Origin: Hyphomicrobiales bacterium | GTDB taxonomy: Bacteria > Pseudomonadota > Alphaproteobacteria > Rhizobiales > Rhizobiaceae | Length of the DNA stretch: 64,000 nt | Assembly (NCBI GenBank): GCA_900473045.1 | Contig: UCKS01000028.1 | Span: 1-64,000 of the forward strand | Direction: 5' to 3' | In this document: piece by piece, positions 35,002 to 42,642 of the stretch | How positions within the stretch are numbered: position 1 is the stretch's first letter | How the letters are laid out: each line of letters opens with the position of its first letter | Position numbers and translations under genes: made by a program | The notes under the pieces: generated by a model | What the model was told of the DNA's origin: nothing | The model's input: the letters and a program-made list of their open reading frames with translations, nothing else | Database searches by the model: none

Positions 35002-36126
35002 CTAGTCCTCTCCTAATTCAACCAAGTGATTGAGGCTTTCAGAATCGGCTCCGTGAATTACCCGCTGGGTGAACGCTGCCAACTCCATGCCATATGCCTC
35101 AAACAGCTCCTTGCACCCCAGGCCATTGGCCACGTGAAATGGTTTCCTCCACATCGCATGTTTTGTCGCGTAGAGGTCTAATACTCTGCGGCGGATCGTG
35201 GCGTTTATGGCATCGGGTGTGTTCCACCCAGTGGTGAAGACAGGTCGCTGTGCAATCGATTTTGCTAAAGACTTGATCCGAAGTAGATCGAGGTTCTGGT
35301 TGTTGAAGCCAAATCCCAAGAAGATAAGTTGGCTGCAGTGTTCAACGGCGTCGTGGATTTTTTTAATCGCTTGGTCATCCTGCATTCGTTCAGTGTAGGT
35401 GCGGATCGACTTGCCAACTTCGAAAGGGTCAAAACGATGGTCGAGTTCAGGTCCGAACGGCAACAATCCTGGCCCATAACCGATTAGCCCCTCGGGCAGT
35501 GTTCCGAGCGTGCCGTATGGATGGATGATATTCATACGATAGACGATGTCATGAGCGTCGCTTCGCGTGATCCTAAAGGCTTTAATCAACGCTTCGCGAA
35601 GGTAGAACTCTATACACCGGTCGTAGTTAAAACAGATGATGCTAACGTCGTTGCCGACCAATTGAGGGTCCTCTACGCCGTCTAATAGAATGCGGAGGAA
35701 AGATCCTATCCACGTTTGGTCCAAGTCAGACCGGTCCAGCCCTTGACCCATCTCTTCCGACATGAACATCGAGCTGCCCCGTTCAGCCTTCGCGATCTCC
35801 AACGCGATCAGCGCTTTGCCCATCTCCTCGATCGCACTGTCGCTACGATGACGGTGGATGAAAGCATCAATGCTCACGGCCGTGAAGATGCCGCTGTGAA
35901 TCGCGTCAAGTGCGCTTGAACGTGATTGTCGATCCGTGATGTTGGGAAAACGCCCCAGAAGCTTGTCAGCAAAGAAATCGTCACCGAAGCGTTGTGTTTG
36001 TCCGTAGCTACCGTGCCGAAATAAGGCGCTTTCTTTAATACGCTTGGCAAGACCTGCACCCGCAGGAAGGCCAAATTCGGTGCTTGCACCTGCACCTATG
36101 ACAAACGTTGTATTGCGTCGAAACAT
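35002..36126 (-). CDS. SIR2-like domain protein, candidate NAD+-consuming defence effector
   Basis: A 374-residue protein with SIR2-superfamily features in order: TTFVIGAGASTEFGLP (residues 6-21, nucleotide-binding), FNYDR (166-170, catalytic-type Asn167), HPYGTLG (202-208, candidate catalytic His202) and IFLGFGFNNQN (268-278). It lacks the zinc-finger Cys pairs of classic deacetylase sirtuins. This layout fits SIR2_2-type defence effectors such as those in Thoeris or SIR2-HerA, which degrade NAD+ to abort infection. It leads a two-gene operon with the HEPN-like gene, in an island beside prophage genes. The defence role is inferred. Confidence 0.75.
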   Translation of the reverse strand: MFRRNTTFVIGAGASTEFGLPAGAGLAKRIKESALFRHGSYGQTQRFGDDFFADKLLGRFPNITDRQSRSSALDAIHSGIFTAVSIDAFIHRHRSDSAIEEMGKALIALEIAKAERGSSMFMSEEMGQGLDRSDLDQTWIGSFLRILLDGVEDPQLVGNDVSIICFNYDRCIEFYLREALIKAFRITRSDAHDIVYRMNIIHPYGTLGTLPEGLIGYGPGLLPFGPELDHRFDPFEVGKSIRTYTERMQDDQAIKKIHDAVEHCSQLIFLGFGFNNQNLDLLRIKSLAKSIAQRPVFTTGWNTPDAINATIRRRVLDLYATKHAMWRKPFHVANGLGCKELFEAYGMELAAFTQRVIHGADSESLNHLVELGED

Positions 36127-36249
36127 GCAGTGAGTCTCCGTGGATTCGGAAGATCATTACGCTTAAAACGTGCAAGTCCAAGTGACTGTTCATTGCTAAT
36201 CCACATAACGGTCCTCCCAATGCCTGCCTGCAGCAAAGCAACTCAAACA

Positions 36250-36275
36250 TGAGGCGCCGGATTAGCGGCGCCTCA
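36250..36275 (-). terminator. Hairpin downstream of the C5 methyltransferase
   Basis: Perfect 10-bp inverted repeat (36250-36259 / 36266-36275), 8 nt past the methyltransferase stop on the minus strand. The T-run is weak. Confidence 0.55.
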
Positions 36276-36283
36276 AGGGGCAT

Positions 36284-37195
36284 TTAAAGCGACTTCAAAT
36301 GGGCAGCTTTGAGAGTTCGCCACGCATACGCTGCAGCCAGACTGACCACTCCGTTACCGGCCGCGTCGGATCGGTCCATCCGATCGGCCATCCCATGATC
36401 CAGTCCGAAAAGCTCGGGTTGAAGCTCAGGTCGTTGATCGAGGATCGGGGCCCAGCGTTCAAAGTGAGATGGAGGGGGCGGGAATGAGGGAAGCTGAATG
36501 GTTCCGTCGGCCGAGCACCGCAGGCCTTCATCAGCATCCAGATTTGCGTCCAGAGCCTTGCCACCTTCCCCAGGGCCAGTTGTGATCCTGTCTGGCTCGG
36601 ATCGTCCCTCAGTCGAAAGCAACCGTCCACCAGCTCCATCTCGATCTTGTTGCAATAGAGGGACTTTGTTGGAGTGGGCCACAATGAAGAGCCTTCGCCG
36701 AATATGGCTCGCACCGGTTTCGAGCGCGCTGAACAGGCCCGCTTTGACCGCAAAGCCCATTCCCTGAAGGTCCCTGAAGACGGCGTCGGCTCCCAGGGAC
36801 ATGTGCCCTTCGACGTTTTCGAAGAAACACCATTCCGGGTCGAGATCTTCGATGATCCGTCCGATGTGTGGCCAGAGGTGCCTGGGATCGTCTTCGCCCC
36901 GCCGCAGTCCGGAGAATGAAAACGGCTGGCAGGGATATCCGCCAGTGAGGATATGAACCTTGCCACGCCACGGGCGGCCGTCGAAGGTGGTAACATCATC
37001 CCAGACAGGCGCTTGATCCAGGGCTTCGTCTTCCATCCTCGCCACGAGGGTGGCTGCAGGGAAGGCTTCCCGCTCGACGTAACAAACAGTGCGATATTCG
37101 GGTTCTGCGATGTGCAGGCCGAGCTCCAGTCCGCCGACGCCGGCGCAAAGGGCAATTCCGTTGAGAGTATCATTTCGGGAGGTACGTAGAGCCAC
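36284..37195 (-). CDS. Phage-type DNA (cytosine-5) methyltransferase
   Basis: A 303-residue C5 methyltransferase: motif I LCAGVGGLELGL (about 16-27), motif IV GGYPCQPFSFSG with the catalytic Cys (about 84-95), motif VI ENVEGH near 126 and motif VIII-like IRRRLFIVAHS near 165. The target-recognition region is short. No restriction endonuclease is adjacent, so it is a solitary, probably protective prophage enzyme. Its 5' end overlaps the upstream com-like gene by 26 nt, suggesting translational control. Confidence 0.88.
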   Translation of the reverse strand: MALRTSRNDTLNGIALCAGVGGLELGLHIAEPEYRTVCYVEREAFPAATLVARMEDEALDQAPVWDDVTTFDGRPWRGKVHILTGGYPCQPFSFSGLRRGEDDPRHLWPHIGRIIEDLDPEWCFFENVEGHMSLGADAVFRDLQGMGFAVKAGLFSALETGASHIRRRLFIVAHSNKVPLLQQDRDGAGGRLLSTEGRSEPDRITTGPGEGGKALDANLDADEGLRCSADGTIQLPSFPPPPSHFERWAPILDQRPELQPELFGLDHGMADRMDRSDAAGNGVVSLAAAYAWRTLKAAHLKSL

Positions 37196-37364
37196 ACGAG
37201 TCGTTCCTTTTTGGTCGCTCTTGGCGATCGGTAAAGGGCTCTGTTGGCCTCAGATGATTGACGGTGCCGCATCGGCGGCACTTGATTTCGATATCGTTGC
37301 TGATGGCATTCTGTCGAGCCCTAAAAAGAAGCGCCCGACAGGAGCCACATCGAATATTTTCCAT
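37170..37364 (-). CDS. Mu Com-like zinc-binding translational regulator
   Basis: A 64-residue protein with two CxxC pairs (MENIRCGSCRALLF; IEIKCRRCGTVNHLRP), closely resembling phage Mu Com. In Mu, Com binds mRNA and permits translation of the DNA-modification gene mom. Here the next gene is a C5 methyltransferase that starts inside com, so Com may control methyltransferase translation by the same logic. Confidence 0.8.
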   Translation of the reverse strand: MENIRCGSCRALLFRARQNAISNDIEIKCRRCGTVNHLRPTEPFTDRQERPKRNDSCGSTYLPK

Positions 37365-37513
37365 ATTTCAAAAAGCCCACGACTCAGTCACTGAGAGCCC
37401 GCCCTGCAGGGTACGGGTGTGACGGTTGTGTAATTCCGCTGTCAGATGGGTCCGCCGGCAAAAGTAGGCCCATCTCCGGAGCGGGTGACCGCTCCGGGCA
37501 CCTGGTGTCTGGC

Positions 37514-37924
37514 CTATTGCCAGTATTGATCGGCCGTGAAATCGGCCGGTATCGTCTCCATCGCCTGAAGCATGAAGCTGGCCTTCCAGATTGGCTGGCG
37601 GAATTGGCCGGCCGCGACAAGGATTGCCTGCCATTCGATCGCATACATCTCGACGGGGCCGGTATCGGTCACAGCGGTGATTTTGGTAGTGGTGTCACCC
37701 AGCGCGATCAGCGCGTTCGAAAGGGTCGTGACTTCGCTCCAGCCGATCTGGTCCACATCTGTCGTGCCGATCCGGTGAATGCCACGAGCACTCCCGAAAT
37801 CATAATCGAACCCGGCCGCAAGCCGCCGAGTGCGCTCTGCCACAATGCCAGCCAGCGCGATGTCTCTGGCGCGCTCGGCCTTGTGTTCGGCGGTGACTGC
37901 CTGCGAAAAATCAATCTTGCTCAT
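37514..37924 (-). CDS. Prophage tail-region protein (DUF4376-like)
   Basis: A 136-residue protein starting MSKIDFSQAVTAEHKAERAR. Such DUF4376-type proteins lie next to tail-fibre genes in rhizobial and other prophages. Its start overlaps the end of the upstream gene by 14 nt. The region between this gene and com holds two hairpins (about 37445-37476 and 37477-37495) of unknown role. Confidence 0.65.
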   Translation of the reverse strand: MSKIDFSQAVTAEHKAERARDIALAGIVAERTRRLAAGFDYDFGSARGIHRIGTTDVDQIGWSEVTTLSNALIALGDTTTKITAVTDTGPVEMYAIEWQAILVAAGQFRQPIWKASFMLQAMETIPADFTADQYWQ

Positions 37925-38261
37925 CGGGGACCTCCGCTTGCGCTGGCAACGCATTGACATCGATCGGTAGCGCCACGGGGCCATCGCCTTGCGTGACAAT
38001 GGGCTGCGGAAAGGCGACGTTCTGTGATGGATTGCAGCCATGCGGAAGCAACAACGTCAGTCTCAGGCTGCCATTCTCGCGTGAAACGGTACCGGCAAAC
38101 CACTCGCTATCAATCGAACCGCGTGGCAGCGTTGCGCCTTCTGCAAGCGGCCCGAAATCGAACGCCTCGCCATTGACCGTCACCACGTCGCCGGCCACAG
38201 AAACTGCCAGCGCCTCATCCCGCCTTTGCGGGGAAAGCTTGATGTGCATTAGTTGAACCAT
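37911..38261 (-). CDS. Prophage hypothetical protein
   Basis: A 116-residue beta-rich protein (MHIKLSPQRRDEALAVSVAG..., VTVNGEAFDFGPLAEGATLP) of a type that precedes DUF4376 proteins in prophage tail regions. Function is unknown. Translation may start at 38261 or four codons later. It is the right-most intact gene of the prophage remnant. Confidence 0.65.
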   Translation of the reverse strand: MVQLMHIKLSPQRRDEALAVSVAGDVVTVNGEAFDFGPLAEGATLPRGSIDSEWFAGTVSRENGSLRLTLLLPHGCNPSQNVAFPQPIVTQGDGPVALPIDVNALPAQAEVPDEQD

Positions 38262-38353
38262 CTCCCTATTGCGAAGCAGTCGTAGGCAAGGCTCGACGCG
38301 CTTGTTTGATATGAATAGACACGGCTGGTCATGGACGTTGCCGAAACCGAAAG

Positions 38354-38491
38354 GTCAGCGCGGCGATCTATCTCAGCCCGCCTGTCACCATGCTCTGGGC
38401 CTGGGCGCTGTTTTCCGAACCGCTGACACCGGCGATGTTCATCGGGCTGGCGGTAACGCTGGTGGGCGTCTGGATCACGTCACGCGGCTGA
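38354..38491 (+). pseudogene. 3' fragment of an EamA/DMT-family transporter
   Basis: Forty-five codons plus stop read VSAAIYLSPPVTMLWAWALF...VTLVGVWITSRG, the characteristic last two helices of an EamA (RhaT/YedA-type) permease. There is no start codon and the homology ends abruptly at about 38354, at the island edge. The rest of the gene is not in the window, so the island insertion or a deletion removed it. Confidence 0.75.
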
Positions 38492-38518
38492 CGGCTTTTC
38501 CGTCGCTCGCCGCGTGAC
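38479..38518. terminator. Nested inverted repeat between the EamA remnant and metG
   Basis: Outer arms GTCACGCGG / CCGCGTGAC (38479-38487, 38510-38518) and inner arms GACGG / CCGTC (38490-38494, 38500-38504). It overlaps the EamA stop and lies next to the metG stop, suiting a bidirectional terminator. Its left half recurs at 33780-33801. Confidence 0.65.
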
Positions 38519-38519
38519 G

Positions 38520-40103
38520 TCACATCGCCGCCCTATCCATCGGAAACAGCGGAGCCCCGGCGGTGATCGTCGCTCCGGCCAAATACGGACGCCGACTGTC
38601 ATCCCCCTCTTGCAACCCGAGCTTTTGCAACAACTGGGCGCAGACTGATGGCATGAACGGGGCGAGTGCCGCGGCGATGATCTGAAGCGTCCAGGCGATG
38701 CTGTAGAGGCTGTCGTTCAGGCGGTTGGCTGCCTCCTGTCTTTCATCCGCCGTCTGCGCCACCGCCACCGCCTTGGCATGCGCCCATGGCTGCTGATCGG
38801 CGACATATTTGTTGGCCTCGGCCACTAGCTTCCAGATCGCATCCAGCGCCCGGTCGAAGGCATAGGCGTTCAGATGGGCGGTGACGGTTTCCGGCAGGCC
38901 GAGCGCCTGCGGGATCAGCGGATCGTGTTCAGCAAATTCTGGCGATGGTTCGCACAGGGTACCGCCGCAATAGCGTTCGATCATGCTCAGCGCGCGGTGG
39001 ACAAGGTTTCCAAGCTGTCCGGCCAGTTCGGATTTGTAGGCCTTCTCGAAACGCTCGAGCGAGATATCGCCGTCTTCCGTCGTGCGGATATGGCGCAACA
39101 GAAAGTAGCGCAGGGCGTCCGTGCCGAAGCGTTGGGCATAGACGGTTGGGTCGATGGCGTTGCCGAGCGATTTGCTGATCTTGCGGCCTTCTGTCGTCAG
39201 ATAGCCATGGACGAGGATGCGGGTCGGCAAAGGCAGGCCGGCCGACAGCAGAATGGCTGGCCAGTAGACCGCGTGAAACCGGGTGATGCCCTTGCCGATG
39301 ACATGGTCGCGGGCACCTGTTCCTGTCCAATAGCGTGCGAGCCCCGCCTCATCGCTGCCGTAGCCCAGTGCCGTGATGTAATTGGCGAGCGCATCGAACC
39401 AGACATAGATCACCTGGCCGGGATCGCCGGGAACCGGGATGCCCCAGCCCCGCGCCCGTTCGGCACTTCGCGAAATGCTGAAATCTTCCAGACCGCGCTC
39501 GATCAGGGCGGAAATCTCGTTCTGGCGGGCATGCGGCACGACCCTGATCGTGCCCTTCCTATAGAGATCGCGCAGCCGGCCGGTATAGTTCGACAGGCGG
39601 AAGAACCAGTTTTCCTCCTCGATCTCTTCCAGCGGCGCATCATGTTCGGGGCAGCGGCCGTCGATCAGTTCATCGGGCCTGTAGAACTGCTCGCAACCGA
39701 CACAGTAAAGGCCCTTGTAGGACCGTTTGTAGATATCGCCGTTGTCGCAGCACATCTGCCAGAGCTTTGTCACGCCCGGAGTGTGGCGAGGGTCGACGCT
39801 GGTGCGGATGAAGTCGTCATAGGAGAGGTTGAGGCTTTTGGGCAAAGCCTGGAAACGCGCGGCGTTACGCGCAACGAAGTCTGCGACGCTGTCTCCTGCA
39901 GCCTCCGCTGCCCGGACATTCTTGATGCTGTTCTCGTCGGTTCCGGCCAAAAAGCGCACGTCCTCCCCCCGCTGCCGGTGGAAGCGGGCGAGCGTATCGG
40001 CCTGGATGACTTCGAGCGCAAAGCCCAGATGCGGGGCGGCGTTGACGAACGGGATGGCGGTGGTGATGTAGCGGACCGGCGAACGATTGGCTGTTTGGGT
40101 CAA
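38520..40103 (-). CDS. metG: Divergent second-type methionyl-tRNA synthetase
   Basis: Charges tRNA-Met. The 527-residue class I synthetase has the HIGH-type PHLG motif near residue 25, a zinc knuckle CVGC...CPEH (about 130-150), the KMSKS-type KISKS near 300 and an anticodon-binding helical domain. The start is a TTG at 40103 with GAGGAG 8 nt upstream; no ATG exists nearby. It stands alone, not in the tmk-holB-metG-tatD context usual in rhizobia, and its sequence differs clearly from my recollection of the alphaproteobacterial housekeeping MetG (CxxC knuckle, PFVNAAPHLG). It is therefore probably a second, inducible synthetase. Upstream lies a Met-codon attenuator (see 40144-40310). Confidence 0.88.
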   Translation of the reverse strand: MTQTANRSPVRYITTAIPFVNAAPHLGFALEVIQADTLARFHRQRGEDVRFLAGTDENSIKNVRAAEAAGDSVADFVARNAARFQALPKSLNLSYDDFIRTSVDPRHTPGVTKLWQMCCDNGDIYKRSYKGLYCVGCEQFYRPDELIDGRCPEHDAPLEEIEEENWFFRLSNYTGRLRDLYRKGTIRVVPHARQNEISALIERGLEDFSISRSAERARGWGIPVPGDPGQVIYVWFDALANYITALGYGSDEAGLARYWTGTGARDHVIGKGITRFHAVYWPAILLSAGLPLPTRILVHGYLTTEGRKISKSLGNAIDPTVYAQRFGTDALRYFLLRHIRTTEDGDISLERFEKAYKSELAGQLGNLVHRALSMIERYCGGTLCEPSPEFAEHDPLIPQALGLPETVTAHLNAYAFDRALDAIWKLVAEANKYVADQQPWAHAKAVAVAQTADERQEAANRLNDSLYSIAWTLQIIAAALAPFMPSVCAQLLQKLGLQEGDDSRRPYLAGATITAGAPLFPMDRAAM

Positions 40104-40143
40104 TGGCGGAACTCCTCGGAAAGGTTTCGGGAGGCGGTTCCAC

Positions 40144-40233
40144 AAAAAAAGCCGCCTCGGATGAAGCGGCTTGGGCGTCTGGCGATATTATCTCAGATCA
40201 CGCAAAAGGGTCCGCTTCTCGGATGGAGAGCGG
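40144..40233 (-). promoter_or_regulatory. Predicted Met-codon transcription attenuator of metG
   Basis: On the minus strand three competing helices are visible. Segment 1 (CCGCTCTC, 40233-40226) directly follows the three Met codons and pairs with segment 2 (GAGAAGCGG, 40220-40212). Segment 2 (GAAGCGG, 40218-40212) is also perfectly complementary to segment 3 (CCGCTTC, 40169-40163). Segment 3 (AAGCCGC, 40172-40166) pairs with segment 4 (GCGGCTT, 40155-40149) to form a terminator followed by seven T (40150-40144). A ribosome stalled on the Met codons would cover segment 1, allow 2:3 and block termination. The logic is that of trp-type attenuators. Confidence 0.75.
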
Positions 40234-40275
40234 CATCATCATGCGCGAAAGCGTGTTGATCGGCAGATTGGTCAT
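40198..40275 (-). CDS. Met-rich leader peptide of the metG attenuator
   Basis: A 25-codon reading frame, MTNLPINTLSRMMMPLSIRE followed by ADPFA. Met codons 12-14 (40242-40234) are consecutive and sit immediately before segment 1 of the attenuator. The predicted transcription start coincides with the A of the ATG, so the mRNA would be leaderless, as reported for rhizobial trpL. The stop codon lies between segments 2 and 3, as in classical leader peptides. Confidence 0.7.
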   Translation of the reverse strand: MTNLPINTLSRMMMPLSIREADPFA

Positions 40276-40281
40276 GGGTTG

Positions 40282-40310
40282 AGATAAAACACGCGGAGGT
40301 GACCTGTCAA
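40282..40310 (-). promoter_or_regulatory. Sigma-70 promoter of the metG leader
   Basis: Minus strand TTGACA (40310-40305), 17-nt spacer, TTATCT (40287-40282). The predicted +1 is 40275, the first base of the leader-peptide ATG. The -35 box is a perfect consensus match and the spacing is optimal. Confidence 0.75.
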
Positions 40311-40345
40311 CAGGGCGGGCGAACGGCTTGGCGTCCGGCATCGGC

Positions 40346-41593
40346 TTACCGGAACGCCACTTCCAGATTTTGCCGGTCCTGCGCAATCACCTGGCAGCGG
40401 GTCTCAAAGCCTTCGCCCTTGATCGACAGGAGAAATTCGGCGGGAATGCCGGCGGAATTGGAAACCGACAGGCCGGCGCTGTCGCTGCCGAGCGACTTGA
40501 CGGTACAGTCGATGGAGGAGCGCCGGTCGTTGAAGACGATCGAGCCGGCCTTCAGTACCCGCCGCCGGGCGCCCGCTGCCTGATCGGCCGGCAGGGAACT
40601 CCACGCCACACAACGATTGCGGCCGGTGTTCTTGGCCTTGTACATCGCGGCATCGGCCTGGGCGAGCAGGGTCTCGATATCCTTGCCGACGATCGACAGC
40701 GCCGAGATGCCAAAGCTTGCCGTGACCGTCAACTGCCGCTCCCCGACGGTATGGGCGGCAATCAGGCTCCTCACCTTTTCGGCGGCCGCAACCGCACCGT
40801 CCCTGTCCACATGCGGCAACAGCATGGCGAACTCCTCGCCGCCGAGGCGGCCGAACAGGTCGCCTGCGCGCAACGCCGCCTTGCAGGTCGCAGCGACGCT
40901 TTTCAGCACCTCGTCTCCGGCGGCATGGCCATGGCTATCGTTGACGGTCTTGAAATGATCGACATCGAGAACGATGCAGGCGACATCATGCTGGTGGCGC
41001 AGGGCCAGCGAAATCAGCTGGTCCGCCTCCTGCTTGAAGGCGCGCCGGGTCAGCGCTTCGGTCAGGCCGTCGGTCGCAGCCGATTGCAGCAGGGAAATCC
41101 GGTCCATCGCGACGCCGGCAAGTTCGGTGAGGATGGTCAGATCACGGTTGCCGAAGGATCGCGGCTGGCGATCGATGGCGCAGACCGTTCCGATCGTATG
41201 ACCGGCCCTGGTTCGCAGCGGCACGCCGGCATAGAAGCGGATATGGCCCTCGCCGGTCACGGCCGGGTGCTGTGCAAACCTTGCATCCCGGGTGGCATCC
41301 TGAACGATGATGGCTTCTTCGCTATCGACGACATAACGGCAGAACGTGTCCTGGCGCGGCATCTCATCGAAGGGAAGGCCCGAACATGACTTGTACCATT
41401 GGCGATGGGCATCGATCAGCGAGACGATGCCGATCTCGACGGTAAAAATTTCCTTGATCAACCCGACCACGCGGTCGAGACCTTCGTCATGGGGGGTATC
41501 GAGAAGATCGAAAGCTTCCAGCGCCGCCAAACGATCGATTTCGCGCCGGATCAGGTCGGTGGATGATTTTCCGAATGTGCGTATGACAGCCAT
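40346..41593 (-). CDS. Diguanylate cyclase with GAF and PilZ domains
   Basis: A 415-residue soluble protein: N-terminal GAF domain (about 20-165), GGDEF domain (about 175-330) with an active-site RLGGEEFAMLLP and metal-binding DVDHFKTVND, and a C-terminal PilZ-like segment (about 335-415; RRRVLKAGSI, NDRRSSIDCTVKSL). It should make c-di-GMP and may sense its product through PilZ. The start ATG 41593 (MAVIRTFGKS) has GGAG about 10 nt upstream; a GTG two codons earlier is possible. Confidence 0.85.
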   Translation of the reverse strand: MAVIRTFGKSSTDLIRREIDRLAALEAFDLLDTPHDEGLDRVVGLIKEIFTVEIGIVSLIDAHRQWYKSCSGLPFDEMPRQDTFCRYVVDSEEAIIVQDATRDARFAQHPAVTGEGHIRFYAGVPLRTRAGHTIGTVCAIDRQPRSFGNRDLTILTELAGVAMDRISLLQSAATDGLTEALTRRAFKQEADQLISLALRHQHDVACIVLDVDHFKTVNDSHGHAAGDEVLKSVAATCKAALRAGDLFGRLGGEEFAMLLPHVDRDGAVAAAEKVRSLIAAHTVGERQLTVTASFGISALSIVGKDIETLLAQADAAMYKAKNTGRNRCVAWSSLPADQAAGARRRVLKAGSIVFNDRRSSIDCTVKSLGSDSAGLSVSNSAGIPAEFLLSIKGEGFETRCQVIAQDRQNLEVAFR

Positions 41594-41804
41594 TGGCACC
41601 TGTCTCCTTGCGTCGGCGCATCATGATAGATCACAATCCGCCGAAGACCTGACTACAGTCCTGGGGGTACGGCTGCAATTGGCGAAAACTTGCCATTGAA
41701 ATCTGTGGGCGTTTTTGGCAAGGGCCAGGCCATGCAGCAGAAGCAGAGCCGCGACCGCAGACATCGTGGGTGTCCGCAGGCCGCAGCGTTGGTTTCAAGG
41801 CCTG

Positions 41805-42617
41805 TCAGCCCTCGTTGTGGTTCTCATGGAAACCGGCACTGCCCTTGCGCCAATAGCCGGCGGCCCTGATCCACGAGCGGTTGTGGCCGCGCTCTTCGAC
41901 CAGATGCCTGCGCAGGATCTTGACCGTGTCGTTTTCACCGGCGATCCAGATATAGCCGTCGCCTGCAGGGAGCGAGAGGGACTTGACGGCATCGAGCAGC
42001 AACGCGGGGTCACTGGCAGCGTCGAGCGGGCGGTGCACCCAGCGGGCGTCGAGGCGGGTGGCGGTTTGGAAAGTCTGCTGTTCTTCAGCCCCGGCGACGG
42101 TGACGATGACGATCGCGGGCACATCCGCGCGCAGCTCTTCCAGCCTGCGGCCGATGGCAGGGAGCGCCGTTTCATCGCCGATCAGCAGGTACCAGTCGAA
42201 ATCATCGCTGACGACGAAAGAGCCGCGCGGGCCGGCGACGCCGAGCCTGGTACCGGGTTTGGCGATTGCGGCCCATTCGGTGGCGGGGCCTGCCGCATGG
42301 ATGGCGAAATCAAGCACCAGTTCGCCCCTTTCCGGATCATGACGGCGCGGGGTGAAATCCCGCATCGGCGAGGTGACGGTGCCTTCCGGCAGGGCGGGAG
42401 CATCCGGTCCAGCAGGCCAGACGGGAGCGTCCTGCCCGGCGAACGGCAGGCACAGCTTGACGTGATCGTCGTAGCCGGCACTGACGAAGCCCTGGAGGTC
42501 GTCGCCGGTCAGCGTGACGCGAACCATCTGCGGGGTGAGCCGCTCGGCCGTCTTCACAGTGAGAAGACGGCGGCGCAACTCGTGGCGGACGCGCGCGGTA
42601 GCATGTCTTTCAGTCAT
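41805..42617 (-). CDS. Siderophore-interacting FAD-binding ferric reductase (YqjH/ViuB-like)
   Basis: A 270-residue NADPH-dependent ferric-siderophore reductase. FAD-binding block MRDFTPRRHD followed by LDFAIHAAGPATEWA (about 95-125), then a NADPH-binding half (LLIGDETALPAIGRRLEEL) and a C-terminal GYWRKGSAGFHENHNEG. The start at 42617 (MTERHATARV) follows the His-rich PadR gene by 25 nt. The pair mirrors E. coli yqjI-yqjH. Confidence 0.87.
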   Translation of the reverse strand: MTERHATARVRHELRRRLLTVKTAERLTPQMVRVTLTGDDLQGFVSAGYDDHVKLCLPFAGQDAPVWPAGPDAPALPEGTVTSPMRDFTPRRHDPERGELVLDFAIHAAGPATEWAAIAKPGTRLGVAGPRGSFVVSDDFDWYLLIGDETALPAIGRRLEELRADVPAIVIVTVAGAEEQQTFQTATRLDARWVHRPLDAASDPALLLDAVKSLSLPAGDGYIWIAGENDTVKILRRHLVEERGHNRSWIRAAGYWRKGSAGFHENHNEG

Positions 42618-42642
42618 GGAAAATCCTTCAACAGGGGCGGCG

